In this document: piece by piece, positions 1 through 8,579 of the stretch
Numbering within the stretch: position 1 is the first letter of the stretch
Layout: each line of letters starts with the position of its first letter
Assembly (NCBI GenBank): GCA_023393375.1
Contig: JAEWLI010000179.1
Coordinates: 1 to 18,652 of the forward strand
Reading direction: 5' to 3'
DNA length: 18,652 bases
Source: Bacteroidota bacterium
GTDB lineage: Bacteria > Bacteroidota > Bacteroidia > Cytophagales > Cyclobacteriaceae
Translations under genes and position numbers: made by a program
The notes under the pieces: model-generated
Databases searched by the model: none
Seen by the model: the letters and a program-made list of their open reading frames with translations, nothing else
What the model was told of the DNA's origin: nothing

Positions 1-69
1 CACCAATAAAGTTTGAAAAAATGATTAGTTTTGAACTGCCAAACAAAAGCTCAGATTCTGAATGTATTC

Positions 70-127
70 TTTGCAATTGATAAGTTGAAGGTTGAATAAA
101 ATGGTCAACCATTTTTAGGCATGGTCA
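70..127 (+). repeat. Interspersed repeat, copy A (inverted copy at 13356-13412)
   Basis: The 25 bases at 103-127 (starting GGTCAACCATTTTTAGG) match the reverse complement of 13356-13380 exactly. Weaker similarity continues leftward to a TTTGCAA block at about 70, which is also present at the far end of the other copy. Each copy abuts an AT-rich minisatellite on the same side. No coding potential is seen. This looks like a dispersed intergenic repeat family of the host genome. Confidence 0.75.
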
Positions 128-130
128 CAC

Positions 131-195
131 TTTAAACATTGAACATTAAACATTGAACATTGAACATCAAACCTTAAACTTTAAACATTGAACAT
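131..195. repeat. AT-rich minisatellite
   Basis: Degenerate tandem copies of a 7-14 base unit around TTGAACATTAAACA run right up to the stop codon of the minus-strand ATPase-domain gene. Related sequence recurs at 13317-13355 (as TTCAAGGTTCAAAAG) and 14702-14715. Copy number is probably variable. The rest of positions 1-196 shows no gene and no convincing terminator. Confidence 0.7.
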
Positions 196-196
196 T

Positions 197-3100
197 TCAT
201 ATCAACTCCCTTTCCTTTAGCTCTTCCGTAATAAAAGGCTCAATATAGGGGTTCACCACGTACAACCCAGGGTTTCGCTCGGTCACTAATCCAGAACGTT
301 TCAAAATGTTCATTTTATATTGCACATCTTCCTCCGATGTTGAAAAAATCCTGACCAATTTTTCCATACTCAAGCGTTTGTGCAAAATCATTTGGGCTAG
401 CATCACCATCCAATCTGCTTCAAGCTGCTGTAGAGGAGCCAAATCAGGGGGCTTGGGAAGCTCTAAATACAAAGTTTGATTGGTTATCCTTGATATTGAA
501 CTGATCCAAACATTTAAAGCATCACCAGGATTGCCCGATGAATAGTTAAAAATGCTATTGAAAAGCCTTGCCAATTGCCATTCAGAAATTTCTTTGTCTG
601 TTACTCCTTTCCACACAAAATGCATCCGGCTGGAAAAATGCCGCAACATAATCATATTTTTTAATTCTTCGGCATCAAACGGTGACAAAGTAATGTATTC
701 AGTAATCACATCACCAAGGTTGTAAATTTTATTGATCAAAGAAAAAGCATAAGGATTGAGATTAATGATGAATAGTACTTTTCTGTCCTGTAGTTGATAA
801 ATTAACTCCTTCAGCAACTTAATCACATTACCACCTTCTGGTGATCTTTCCCACCACAACTCCAGATCATGAAGAATGATGGTAGTTTGAATCCGATAAC
901 CGGTATAATCATCTATTGATCCGGAGATAATCCCGTTTTTTTTGAATTCAGCTTCAAGATCTTTAATTTCAGTGGAACCGTATCTTGGTGGATAGATATG
1001 ATAAACCTCCTTATTGCTTATGTATTTACCCGCAGCATATTTACAAAACGCTGTTTTTCCGGCATTTCTTTCCCCCATCATAACAATTCCGCCTCCAGAT
1101 CCACTATAGAAGCGGTTTACGGCTATTTCAAACTGTATTTCCTGTTCTTCATGGTAAATCCAAAAATCCTGACCAATACTCGATCGGCCGCTAAACAGAT
1201 TTTTATAATAGTTGGGTAGTTGTTCCATTACCGCTTGCTGAGGACTTACTGTCTCCACAAGTTTTAATATTCTGGATATAGCAGAAACATTTTGTGTTTC
1301 GGTGATGGTTTTTGCAAAAAGCATCCCTTCACTCCTTGAATATATGAGGGTCGCCAATTGATTACGGACCGAATTGCTCAGTTTTCCTTTATAGGTTTCT
1401 ATTCTGGACAATGCTTTTCTACCCTGATATTTCTTGACAGAATGGGAAAACTCTTGCGATGTTTCCAAGGTAGTAGTGATGGTGGCGTAAGGTTTGAAGG
1501 CATCCCTGAAAGTGGTCCGAATATCAGTGAATAATTTTTGCTTGATCGTTTCAGCATGTTTCTCATCAAGTTCTACCTGTCTGATCAAACTCTCTATTGT
1601 ATTGTTTAATTGGTTTTGATCATCCTGATTCACATTTTCGTAATGAAACCGGCCAAGTCGCAAGCTGTCAGTGGCCACTATCAAGATTCTGCGTAATTCC
1701 TGAGTTACTATTTCCAACTTATCCTGTATTGGGCCCAGAAAAGCTGATTCCAAATAGTAACTCATCATTCTTCGAACAGGAATTTCGATGGTTTCAACCT
1801 GTTGATCCATCTCAGTTTCAGTACCAATAGTGAGGGTCTCCGGCAGAGTGGTTATTATTTTAGATAGCTCTTTGAACCGATCATTAAACAAAGTTGAAAT
1901 ATTTATTTCTGTCTGAATATCGACGGTTACTGATTTTTCGGGATTTTTAAGCGATTGCCGTACTCTGGTGATGGATTTTTTTATCCGTTTTTCTATTACC
2001 ACATCCAGATCGGCTAGCAATTCGGTTACCTCTTCAAATAACCGCTCCTTTACCTGTTGAATCAATGCATTGAGATAATATTGATTGATAATTAAAACAG
2101 TATTATCCAGGAATTTATCAGCGAAAGAAATGTTTTCCTCCTTCACCTGTATATAGTTACGGCCAACAATTCTTTTTTTAGCAATCAGAATATTTATGGC
2201 TACCTTATCTAAATCATAACTTAACAATTGAATGTTTTTTCTAAATTCTGACTTCAAATGATTTTTAATACCCAATCCTTCATTTTGCTGGTTTTGGGCA
2301 ATATTTTGTAATTCAGTCAATACTTTTTTTTCGTACACTTCCACACTGGCGATATCAGGGAAATCATAACCGGATGTATTGAACTGGTCAAGAAATTTCG
2401 TCATTTCATCTCCCGCAAGTTTGATGTCCTTAAGTATAGCCCTAAAACTATTGTTCATATCTTGCAATACACCTGAAAGCGTACGATGCCCAATGTTTTC
2501 AAGGTAAAATTCTACTCCTTTACGAAAATCAACATTCACTGAAATAGAATGCTCAGAAAACAGTTGCGATAGTTTTTTTCTGATTTTATACCATTTGATT
2601 GGCATTGACTCATTCTTTTTTAGGTTAAATTCAGCTTTTGGATAATATATGGTAAGCGAACCCGGAACTTTATCCACAAGCTCACTTAATGTGATCCGAT
2701 ACTCTTCCAACCCTTGATTGAACGTTTCCTGGTAACGTAGGATTTTACTGTCTTTTAAGGTTTCAAACAGCTTTTGAACCTGAAAATGATATTCATTTTT
2801 TACCCTTGCCAAAGCTTTGGTTTTTCTGTAGTTATCTTGGTAACTCAATGCTTTTTGTAATCCAGACAAGGTGATTTTTATAATTGAAATAAAATCTTTA
2901 AGCAGAGCTGTATTTTCAACATAAATAGGCGATATAGTCTTTTGATAAAACTTATCATAAATTTTTAATCCTTCCATATCCAAGGGCTTCAAAGCCTGGA
3001 TAGCGATGGTATATTGTGGTAATGTTAGTTGCGTAAGTACTACTTCGGAAGGTGTTTTTTCTATTACTTTTTCCGGATTTGTGATATTCAGGTCAATATG

Positions 3101-3877
3101 CTCAAAATCTTCAGAAGCGTCAATGATCAACGATGTACCCAAGTTTGGCAAAAGAGCGTTCATCTGATGGTCTACCTGTTCAATCGTTTGGCTAAACTTT
3201 TCCTTTAATTCGAGAATTGTCAAGTCAGATAATGCCGATTCTTTTATAATAATATCTTCCCTGGATAGTTTTTCCTTTTCCTGATCAATGATAACCGGCT
3301 TAAATCTAACCCGTTGGGTGATCATTAATTTATTCAAAAATTTATGCACTTGTTCGGCAACAAAATGATTGGGTACTATAGTCAGCAGTCGTACTTCGGC
3401 TTGTTTCCATTTGCTATTGTAAAACATGTGTTTATTTAAACTGATGGCAAATGAAAGATTTCTTCCCCAACCTTCCCACCATATATCTATGGTTTTATAA
3501 TCTCCATAACCTTTATGATGGTTATAGTTTAGATAAATCGTATTAAAGTCATTTTTATTCAAGCTTTTAACCAACTGTAAAAATTTAGCTTTATGGGCCT
3601 CATTTCTGCTCCAACCCATTAAAATGGTATTGGGTTCCACTCCGGCAAATCCATATACCCTGGCAATCTCATCTATTCCGGAGAAGAAGTCACGGCAATA
3701 ATGCTGATGTTCAAAATAATTCTCGGTATCTGTTTTTATCTTAGATGTATTGCTTTGAGGTTTGGCAAGTAATGGTACGTTTGATTCGATTAATTGAAAT
3801 CCTGACAGAATTCCGAGTCTTCCGGCAATGGCTTTTCCCAATTCCACCAGATGGTGCCTGGTTTCGCCATGAAACAT
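197..3877 (-). CDS. CCC-type C-terminal domain fused to helical region and AAA-type ATPase
   Basis: 1226 residues from the first ATG. Residues 1-270 match the cytoplasmic C-terminal domain of cation-chloride cotransporters (SLC12): GVEPNTILMGW (79-89), TIDIWWEGWGRNLSF (129-143) and WKQAEVRLLTIV (158-169) follow the family order. Residues about 270-900 are charged, largely helical, probably coiled coil, with no enzyme motif I recognise. A P-loop ATPase follows: Walker A GERNAGKT (935-942), Walker B IILHD (1000-1004), a sensor-1-like strand IINLNPY (1037-1043), a sensor-2-like SGNPGDALN (1114-1122), then a probable winged helix to the end. It lies 25 bases after the transporter stop. Its frame is already open upstream of the ATG and encodes the conserved VHSRNWRPNI lead-in there, so the ATG cuts into a conserved domain. 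It is probably the C-terminal two thirds of one transporter protein. The helical region and ATPase would be a cytoplasmic regulatory module, which is inference. Confidence 0.8.
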   Translation of the reverse strand: MFHGETRHHLVELGKAIAGRLGILSGFQLIESNVPLLAKPQSNTSKIKTDTENYFEHQHYCRDFFSGIDEIARVYGFAGVEPNTILMGWSRNEAHKAKFLQLVKSLNKNDFNTIYLNYNHHKGYGDYKTIDIWWEGWGRNLSFAISLNKHMFYNSKWKQAEVRLLTIVPNHFVAEQVHKFLNKLMITQRVRFKPVIIDQEKEKLSREDIIIKESALSDLTILELKEKFSQTIEQVDHQMNALLPNLGTSLIIDASEDFEHIDLNITNPEKVIEKTPSEVVLTQLTLPQYTIAIQALKPLDMEGLKIYDKFYQKTISPIYVENTALLKDFISIIKITLSGLQKALSYQDNYRKTKALARVKNEYHFQVQKLFETLKDSKILRYQETFNQGLEEYRITLSELVDKVPGSLTIYYPKAEFNLKKNESMPIKWYKIRKKLSQLFSEHSISVNVDFRKGVEFYLENIGHRTLSGVLQDMNNSFRAILKDIKLAGDEMTKFLDQFNTSGYDFPDIASVEVYEKKVLTELQNIAQNQQNEGLGIKNHLKSEFRKNIQLLSYDLDKVAINILIAKKRIVGRNYIQVKEENISFADKFLDNTVLIINQYYLNALIQQVKERLFEEVTELLADLDVVIEKRIKKSITRVRQSLKNPEKSVTVDIQTEINISTLFNDRFKELSKIITTLPETLTIGTETEMDQQVETIEIPVRRMMSYYLESAFLGPIQDKLEIVTQELRRILIVATDSLRLGRFHYENVNQDDQNQLNNTIESLIRQVELDEKHAETIKQKLFTDIRTTFRDAFKPYATITTTLETSQEFSHSVKKYQGRKALSRIETYKGKLSNSVRNQLATLIYSRSEGMLFAKTITETQNVSAISRILKLVETVSPQQAVMEQLPNYYKNLFSGRSSIGQDFWIYHEEQEIQFEIAVNRFYSGSGGGIVMMGERNAGKTAFCKYAAGKYISNKEVYHIYPPRYGSTEIKDLEAEFKKNGIISGSIDDYTGYRIQTTIILHDLELWWERSPEGGNVIKLLKELIYQLQDRKVLFIINLNPYAFSLINKIYNLGDVITEYITLSPFDAEELKNMIMLRHFSSRMHFVWKGVTDKEISEWQLARLFNSIFNYSSGNPGDALNVWISSISRITNQTLYLELPKPPDLAPLQQLEADWMVMLAQMILHKRLSMEKLVRIFSTSEEDVQYKMNILKRSGLVTERNPGLYVVNPYIEPFITEELKERELI

Positions 3878-3898
3878 GATGATATTGGGTCGCCAGTT

Positions 3899-3934
3899 GC
3901 GGCTATGTACTTGTGATTGATTTAATCTTATTTA
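3899..3934 (-). other. Frame junction between transporter and its C-terminal domain
   Basis: The membrane-domain frame ends at TAG (3903-3905). The downstream frame has its last upstream stop at TAA (3932-3934) and is open from 3931, reading IRLNQSQVHSRNWRPNIIM. NWRP is the expected start of the CCC C-terminal domain. Joining the frames anywhere in 3903-3931 gives an uninterrupted cotransporter. This requires skipping one base (+1) or stepping back two. No long homopolymer, classical slippery heptamer or Shine-Dalgarno-like stimulator is visible. Natural frameshift mutation, sequencing error, programmed frameshifting and a two-polypeptide transporter are all possible. Confidence 0.75.
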
Positions 3935-5240
3935 ATCCCGCCTTTACAATTGATGCCCATACACCACTCCAGGCATCACCACCTGCCAGCTGAAGCTCTT
4001 TCTTTTTTAATACCAAATACACCAGTCCAAGAACCAATGTAGCAGCGATCATGGCTATTAAGTCCAGCTCAATCATGACGATAAAACAGGCTATGGCACC
4101 TACAATGCTTATCCAGATAGGGATTTTAAATTGAGGTCTGAAGTCAGCACTAGCCCAGGATTCAAAAGCACAGCTCAGGTTTAGAAAGCCGTAGGTTGTG
4201 ATAAAAAAGATAGATACCACCCTGGCAATCACATCCAGTTCTCCTACCAGAATGCCTGCTTCCGCAATGATAAATGTAAGCAATAAGGCATTTCGCGGTT
4301 CTTTGGAAGCACCATAACCTTTACCAAATATTCGTGGTGTGATCCTGTCAAGCGCAGTGGCTTGCAAGATACGCGGTGCACCCAATATACTCCCCAATGC
4401 TGAAGATATGGTAGCTCCCCAAATTCCTGCAATTACCAGAGGGGCAAAAAGGGATATGGCAGACAAAACAGTAGAATCATTGATGAGGGCATCCCGATTT
4501 ACAGTATATGCAAAAAAGAAAGTCAAACCTATATATACTACAAATCCAACTACGATCGCCGCTATTGATCCTTTAGGGATGGATTTTTTAGGATCTTTCA
4601 AGTCCCCGGACATGGATACACCAGCTTCAAACCCTGTAACTGCAGGGAAAAATATTCCAAAAAGCCCAATAAAGGATTCCCTGCTCTCCGGATTTATATC
4701 CAAAAGTGGTATAGCAGGGGATATTTCATGTTTACCAAGAAAAATAGACACCAATGACAATACAATGGCACCCATTATAATAAACTGCATTTTTATGGCA
4801 AGCGATGTACTGATAAAGGTAACAACTGTAACCAACAGCAACATAGCACTTCCGGCAACTCTGATGGTGTTTTTGGTTACATCAAACCCGGTTACACTTA
4901 AAAAACTTTCAGAAAAACCTATCAAATATAAGCTCACGCTGAATGATAAACCTACAAACAATGCCAACCCTAATGTGCCACCTATTGGCAATCCAAGGCT
5001 CCGGGAAATCATGTAATAAGTACCTCCGGCTTCCACTTTTTTATCTGTGGCAATTGAGGCCACACTTAGTCCGGTGGCAAAAGATATCACATGGGCCAGC
5101 ACAATAATACCCAGTGTCATAAATAAACCAGCCTCTCCGACTATTTTTGGTAGCCGCAGGTACATGATCACACCTAATATGGTAAGGATAGAAGGGGTAA
5201 ACACGCCACCAAAAGTGCCGAACTTTCTGATTTTGGACAT
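3903..5240 (-). CDS. Cation-chloride cotransporter (SLC12/APC superfamily), membrane domain
   Basis: 445 residues forming a polytopic membrane protein of about 12 helices. The first helix carries FTPSILTILGVIMYLRLP (14-31), the CCC hallmark. TM6 and its loop read FFPAVTGFEAGVSMSGDLKD (197-216), where FPAVTG and SGDLKDP are diagnostic of Na-K-Cl/K-Cl cotransporters as opposed to amino acid permeases. ALGSILGAPRILQA (281-294) and YGFLNLSCAFES (350-361) also fit the family. By homology it moves K+ and/or Na+ with Cl-, but ion selectivity cannot be read here. Bacterial members normally continue into a soluble C-terminal domain. Here the frame stops soon after GDAWSGVWASIVKAG, and the expected domain is in the next frame. 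The start ATG gives MSKIRKFGTFGG, a normal short N terminus. It is divergent from the YceI operon. Confidence 0.88.
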   Translation of the reverse strand: MSKIRKFGTFGGVFTPSILTILGVIMYLRLPKIVGEAGLFMTLGIIVLAHVISFATGLSVASIATDKKVEAGGTYYMISRSLGLPIGGTLGLALFVGLSFSVSLYLIGFSESFLSVTGFDVTKNTIRVAGSAMLLLVTVVTFISTSLAIKMQFIIMGAIVLSLVSIFLGKHEISPAIPLLDINPESRESFIGLFGIFFPAVTGFEAGVSMSGDLKDPKKSIPKGSIAAIVVGFVVYIGLTFFFAYTVNRDALINDSTVLSAISLFAPLVIAGIWGATISSALGSILGAPRILQATALDRITPRIFGKGYGASKEPRNALLLTFIIAEAGILVGELDVIARVVSIFFITTYGFLNLSCAFESWASADFRPQFKIPIWISIVGAIACFIVMIELDLIAMIAATLVLGLVYLVLKKKELQLAGGDAWSGVWASIVKAGLNKIKSITST

Positions 5241-5289
5241 ATAAAAAAATTCAAAAGTCTATTTCAATAAAATTATAAAAAATAAGGAT

Positions 5290-5309
5290 ACCAAACAATC
5301 TGCTTTGGT
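5290..5309. promoter_or_regulatory. Inverted repeat in divergent intergenic region
   Basis: ACCAAA and TTTGGT are separated by 8 bases, between the divergent transporter and YceI genes. The position suits an operator, but six-base arms are common by chance in AT-rich DNA. Confidence 0.2.
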
Positions 5310-5362
5310 GAGCTTCTATTAGTATCATCTAATTCTCTAAGCATTGGCGAATAAGTATTCTT

Positions 5363-5394
5363 TTTGGATTAATAATGACAAAATCATATATTTA
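5363..5394 (+). promoter_or_regulatory. Candidate promoter of the YceI-SUMF1-Gfo/Idh operon
   Basis: TTTG at 5363-5366 is followed after 20 bases by TATATTTA at 5387-5394. This matches the Bacteroidota housekeeping consensus (-33 TTTG, -7 TAnnTTTG) except for the last base. Transcription would start about 5401, some 23 bases before the preferred ATG. Confidence 0.4.
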
Positions 5395-5423
5395 GTAAGA
5401 TTTTATAAAATTCTAAAGTGGTT

Positions 5424-6032
5424 ATGATTAAAATATGCAATTTATTATTGTGGGTCCATATTTCAATAATACCTGTATTTGCACAGGTAAAAACCTATCA
5501 GTTTTCTTCTGAAAGCAAAATATCAATTTCCGGCACGTCTAATCTAAGTGACTGGACAATAGAAGTTAAAAAGATTTTTGGCCATGTCGAAATGAAAAAT
5601 GCTGTCTCCAGGAAGACTGTACTTGAAAAAGGTGATTCTTTTGAAAATGTTGAATTGCGTATAGACGTTAGAAGTATGGAAAGTGGAAGAGGAACAACGA
5701 TGGATAACAGGGCACATGAGTCTTTGAAGGGAAATGAACACCCGGAGATAGTTTTTACCAGCCGAAAATCAGAGGTAAAAGAAAGTATAAATAAACAACA
5801 AGGTGTATTTGAATTATTTGTGGTAGGGGATCTACAGGTTGCAGGAATGACCAAACCTATCGAACTACTTCTTGAGGGTAAAAAAAATGGCAATGATTTT
5901 ATTTTTTCAGGCTCTAAATTATTAAAAATGACTGATTTTGACATAAAACCTCCTACCGCAATGTTTGGACAAATTGTAGCGGGTGATGAAGTAACTGTTA
6001 AGTTTGAGGATTTAATCTTAATTGTTAAATGA
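5424..6032 (+). CDS. Exported YceI-like protein
   Basis: 202 residues from ATG 5424. A GTG six bases upstream is possible, but the ATG gives a cleaner signal peptide. Residues 1-20 form a signal peptide ending VFA before QVK, predicting a periplasmic or otherwise exported protein. The rest follows the YceI lipocalin-like barrel: SGTSNLSDWT (36-45), the HPEIVF strand (106-111), VGDLQVAGMTKPI (134-146) and the closing FGQIVAGDEVTVKFEDLIL (181-199). YceI proteins bind amphiphilic or polyisoprenoid ligands in structurally studied members. Their physiological role is mostly unclear. It is the first gene of a co-directional run: its stop lies 13 bases before the next gene's preferred start. Confidence 0.85.
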   Translation: MIKICNLLLWVHISIIPVFAQVKTYQFSSESKISISGTSNLSDWTIEVKKIFGHVEMKNAVSRKTVLEKGDSFENVELRIDVRSMESGRGTTMDNRAHESLKGNEHPEIVFTSRKSEVKESINKQQGVFELFVVGDLQVAGMTKPIELLLEGKKNGNDFIFSGSKLLKMTDFDIKPPTAMFGQIVAGDEVTVKFEDLILIVK

Positions 6033-6045
6033 TAAAATTATATTT

Positions 6046-7035
6046 ATGAAGATCGTTGGACCTATCATACTTGTCAATTTTTTACTATTATTCATAGGGA
6101 ATGCACAGGATCAAAAAATTTTGGCACCATATAATCAAAAAATACCCGGGTCAGAAATAGAGATAGAGATGGTCCCAATAGCAGGTGGTATTTTTATAAT
6201 GGGTAGCCCCGAAGGTGAAAACCATAGAAATGAGGATGAAGGTCCTCAAAGAAAAGTAGAGATAGCGCCATTTTGGATGGGGAAATATGAGATTACCTGG
6301 GAACAATACGAGGAATTTCTTGATAAAAATAAAATCAAGCCTTCAATTTCAGATGATGTGCCAACCAACCCGGAAGTGGATGCCATCTCCCGACCGAGTC
6401 CTCCTTACGAAGATCCCAGTTTTGGTATGGGGAAAGCCGGTGGTTATCCGGCTGTAAGTATGACACAATATGCAGCACTCACTTTTTGTAAATGGTTATC
6501 GACAGTAACTGGTGAATTTTACAGACTTCCGACAGAGGCTGAGTGGGAATATGCTTGCAGGGCTGGAACCCAGGATGTTTATAGTTTTGGAAATGAATTG
6601 AATAAACTGGATGACTATGGCTGGCACTATGCCAATAGCGGTGGGAGGTATAAGAAAGTGGGTTTAAAAAAACCTAATCCTTGGGGATTATACGATATGC
6701 ACGGGAATGTTGCTGAATGGACACTCGATCAGTATGATCCGGATTTTTATGAAAGTATGGAAGGGGATGTAATTAAAAATCCCTGGTCAAAACCAACCGC
6801 TTTAGAACCCAGAACTGTAAAGGGTGGCTCTTATGATGATGATCCTGAGGTTTTGCGATGTGCTGCCCGAATGTCTTCCGATCCGGAAAGGTGGAAAAGA
6901 AGAGACCCACAGCTACCTAAAAGTTTTTGGTGGAATACTGATTCCCCATTTGTGGGATTTAGAATTGTGAAACCAGCAAAAAAGATGACGCCTGAAGAGA
7001 TAGAAGCTTTTTGGGCTGCAAACTTAGATGAATGA
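6046..7035 (+). CDS. Exported SUMF1/FGE-fold protein without catalytic cysteines
   Basis: 329 residues from ATG 6046. A TTG at 6022 would overlap the YceI gene and spoil the signal peptide. Residues 1-20 are a signal peptide (IGNA before QDQK) with no lipobox cysteine. The formylglycine-generating-enzyme fold is clear: VPIAGGIFIMGS (43-54), LPTEAEWEYACRAG (161-174), GLYDMHGNVAEW (214-225), GGSYDDDPEVLRCAAR (260-275) and GFRIV (304-308). In true FGEs the two copper-binding catalytic cysteines follow GGS. Here that stretch is SYDDDPEVL, with none. The three cysteines present (148, 171, 272) are not in those places, so sulfatase activation is unlikely. Related paralogues in Bacteroidota have structural, binding or other enzymatic roles. 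It sits 33 bases before the dehydrogenase gene, so a shared transcript and a role in the same envelope process are likely. Confidence 0.85.
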   Translation: MKIVGPIILVNFLLLFIGNAQDQKILAPYNQKIPGSEIEIEMVPIAGGIFIMGSPEGENHRNEDEGPQRKVEIAPFWMGKYEITWEQYEEFLDKNKIKPSISDDVPTNPEVDAISRPSPPYEDPSFGMGKAGGYPAVSMTQYAALTFCKWLSTVTGEFYRLPTEAEWEYACRAGTQDVYSFGNELNKLDDYGWHYANSGGRYKKVGLKKPNPWGLYDMHGNVAEWTLDQYDPDFYESMEGDVIKNPWSKPTALEPRTVKGGSYDDDPEVLRCAARMSSDPERWKRRDPQLPKSFWWNTDSPFVGFRIVKPAKKMTPEEIEAFWAANLDE

Positions 7036-7068
7036 TTGAAAATAAAATTGTTGTAAATATTCATAATT

Positions 7069-8424
7069 ATGAAAAAGAATAATTTATCTGAAAATGTTAA
7101 TTACAGTCGTCGGGATTTTGTAAGGGGTTCTGCGTTACTTGCAGGAGGTTTAATGGTGGCAGGATTACCAGTTGGAGCCAGTGCAAATGTAGCAGGACAA
7201 TCAACCATAAAAGTTGCTTTGATAGGTTGTGGGGGTAGGGGAACAGGGGCGGCTGTTCAAACCTTGCGGACAGGAAAGGATGTAAAGTTAGTAGCCATGG
7301 CAGATGCTTTCAAAGACAGATTGGATGAAAGTTACCTTGCTATAACAAATGAAATAAAAACGTTGGGTAGTAATAAAAAAGAACAATTAGGAACAATAGA
7401 GGTCCCTGAGGAAAATCGTTTTGTGGGATTCGAAGCTTACCAAAAAGCAATAGCTATGGCAGATGTAGTGATCTTAACTACACCTCCTGGATTTCGCCCC
7501 ATTCATTTTGAAGAGGCGATAAATCAGGGCAAACATGTATTTATGGAAAAACCCGTTGCTGTTGATGCTCCCGGAGTGAGAAAGGTATTGGAAGTTACGA
7601 GATTATCCAAGCAAAAGAAGTTAAATGTAGTAGTGGGATTGCAGCGTAGGTATCAAACTAAGTATAGGGAAGTAGTTAAACGACTTAATGGTGGGGCAAT
7701 AGGTCAGATCATCTCGGGACAGGTATATTGGAATAATCCGGGTGTATGGGTAAAACCAAGAATACATGGACAAACCGAAATGGAATACCAAATGCGGAAT
7801 TGGTATTATTTCAATTGGCTTTGTGGTGATCATATTTTGGAACAGCATATTCATAACATTGATGTAGCTAACTGGGTAATTGGGGAATATCCTAAAACTG
7901 CACAAGGTATGGGTGGTCGCCAGGTGAGGACAGGTAAAGAATATGGGGAAATCTTTGATCACCATTTCGTTGAATTTGAATATCCGGGAGGAGCTATAAT
8001 TTCAAGCCAATGCCGCCATCAACCAGGATGTATGGATCTTGTTTCAGAAGCTTTTCAAGGAACAACAGGCCGTTCCAATACTGCTGATGGTACTATACAT
8101 GATTTAAAAGGGTCAGTTTTGCTGGCACACAGAGAAAGAAACGATCCAAATCCGTATCAGGTAGAAATAGACGAATTATTTGCCGCTATAAGAAAATCAG
8201 ATAAAATAATAAATGATGCAGAAAATGGTGCGTTCAGTACGATGTCCGCAGTGATGGGAAGAATGGCAACCTATTCAGGCCAGTTAATCAATTGGGACGA
8301 AGCCTTGACTTCTGAAATGAATATTGGACCAGAAAGTTATGCATGGGATGCCTTACCACCTGTACTACCAGATGAAAACGGTTTTTATCCGATTCCAACA
8401 CCTGGCGTAACAAAAGTGATGTAA
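7069..8424 (+). CDS. Tat-exported Gfo/Idh/MocA family oxidoreductase
   Basis: 451 residues. SRRDFVRG (13-20) followed by a small-residue hydrophobic stretch is a Tat signal, so the protein should be folded with its cofactor and exported. The Rossmann domain begins IKVALIGCGGRGTG (47-60, dinucleotide loop). The EKP motif is HVFMEKPVAV (156-165), with the lysine expected in catalysis. The C-terminal domain has CGDHILEQHIHNIDVANW (252-269), holding the usual His and Asp near the active site. Family members oxidise or reduce sugar hydroxyls with NAD(P). Exported ones such as glucose-fructose oxidoreductase keep the cofactor tightly bound. Next to the TIM-barrel and DUF1080 genes, C3 oxidation of a glycoside is the best guess. 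It is the last gene of the plus-strand run, convergent with the isomerase-like gene. Confidence 0.9.
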   Translation: MKKNNLSENVNYSRRDFVRGSALLAGGLMVAGLPVGASANVAGQSTIKVALIGCGGRGTGAAVQTLRTGKDVKLVAMADAFKDRLDESYLAITNEIKTLGSNKKEQLGTIEVPEENRFVGFEAYQKAIAMADVVILTTPPGFRPIHFEEAINQGKHVFMEKPVAVDAPGVRKVLEVTRLSKQKKLNVVVGLQRRYQTKYREVVKRLNGGAIGQIISGQVYWNNPGVWVKPRIHGQTEMEYQMRNWYYFNWLCGDHILEQHIHNIDVANWVIGEYPKTAQGMGGRQVRTGKEYGEIFDHHFVEFEYPGGAIISSQCRHQPGCMDLVSEAFQGTTGRSNTADGTIHDLKGSVLLAHRERNDPNPYQVEIDELFAAIRKSDKIINDAENGAFSTMSAVMGRMATYSGQLINWDEALTSEMNIGPESYAWDALPPVLPDENGFYPIPTPGVTKVM

Positions 8425-8579
8425 AAATAGCTCGTAGGTCATAGTTCATGGCTCGTAGGTCAGGGTGAAAGCTAATAGGTGAGATATAAGTTCAAAGAAT
8501 ATAGTTGATAGAATATGGTGCAATGGGCCATTGAGCTATTTTCAGCTCCCCAACTCACCAGCTTACAGCTCCTCAACTT
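8425..8579. repeat. Convergent intergenic spacer with degenerate short repeats
   Basis: GCTCGTAGGTCA occurs at 8430-8441 and 8451-8462 (21-base period). CAGCTCC-CAACT occurs at 8543-8555 and 8566-8578 (23-base period), and partial versions lie between. This looks like a decayed minisatellite between two converging genes. No clear terminator hairpin with a T-run is seen. Confidence 0.5.

Noticed and set aside
4339..5016. 225-codon plus-strand open frame opposite the transporter gene
   Set aside because: It lies antisense to a strongly conserved membrane domain, has no recognisable motif or signal, and has the composition expected of a mirrored hydrophobic gene.
6046..7035. Genuine sulfatase-activating formylglycine-generating enzyme
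   Set aside because: The cysteine pair that follows GGS in active enzymes is absent, and no sulfatase gene lies in the window.
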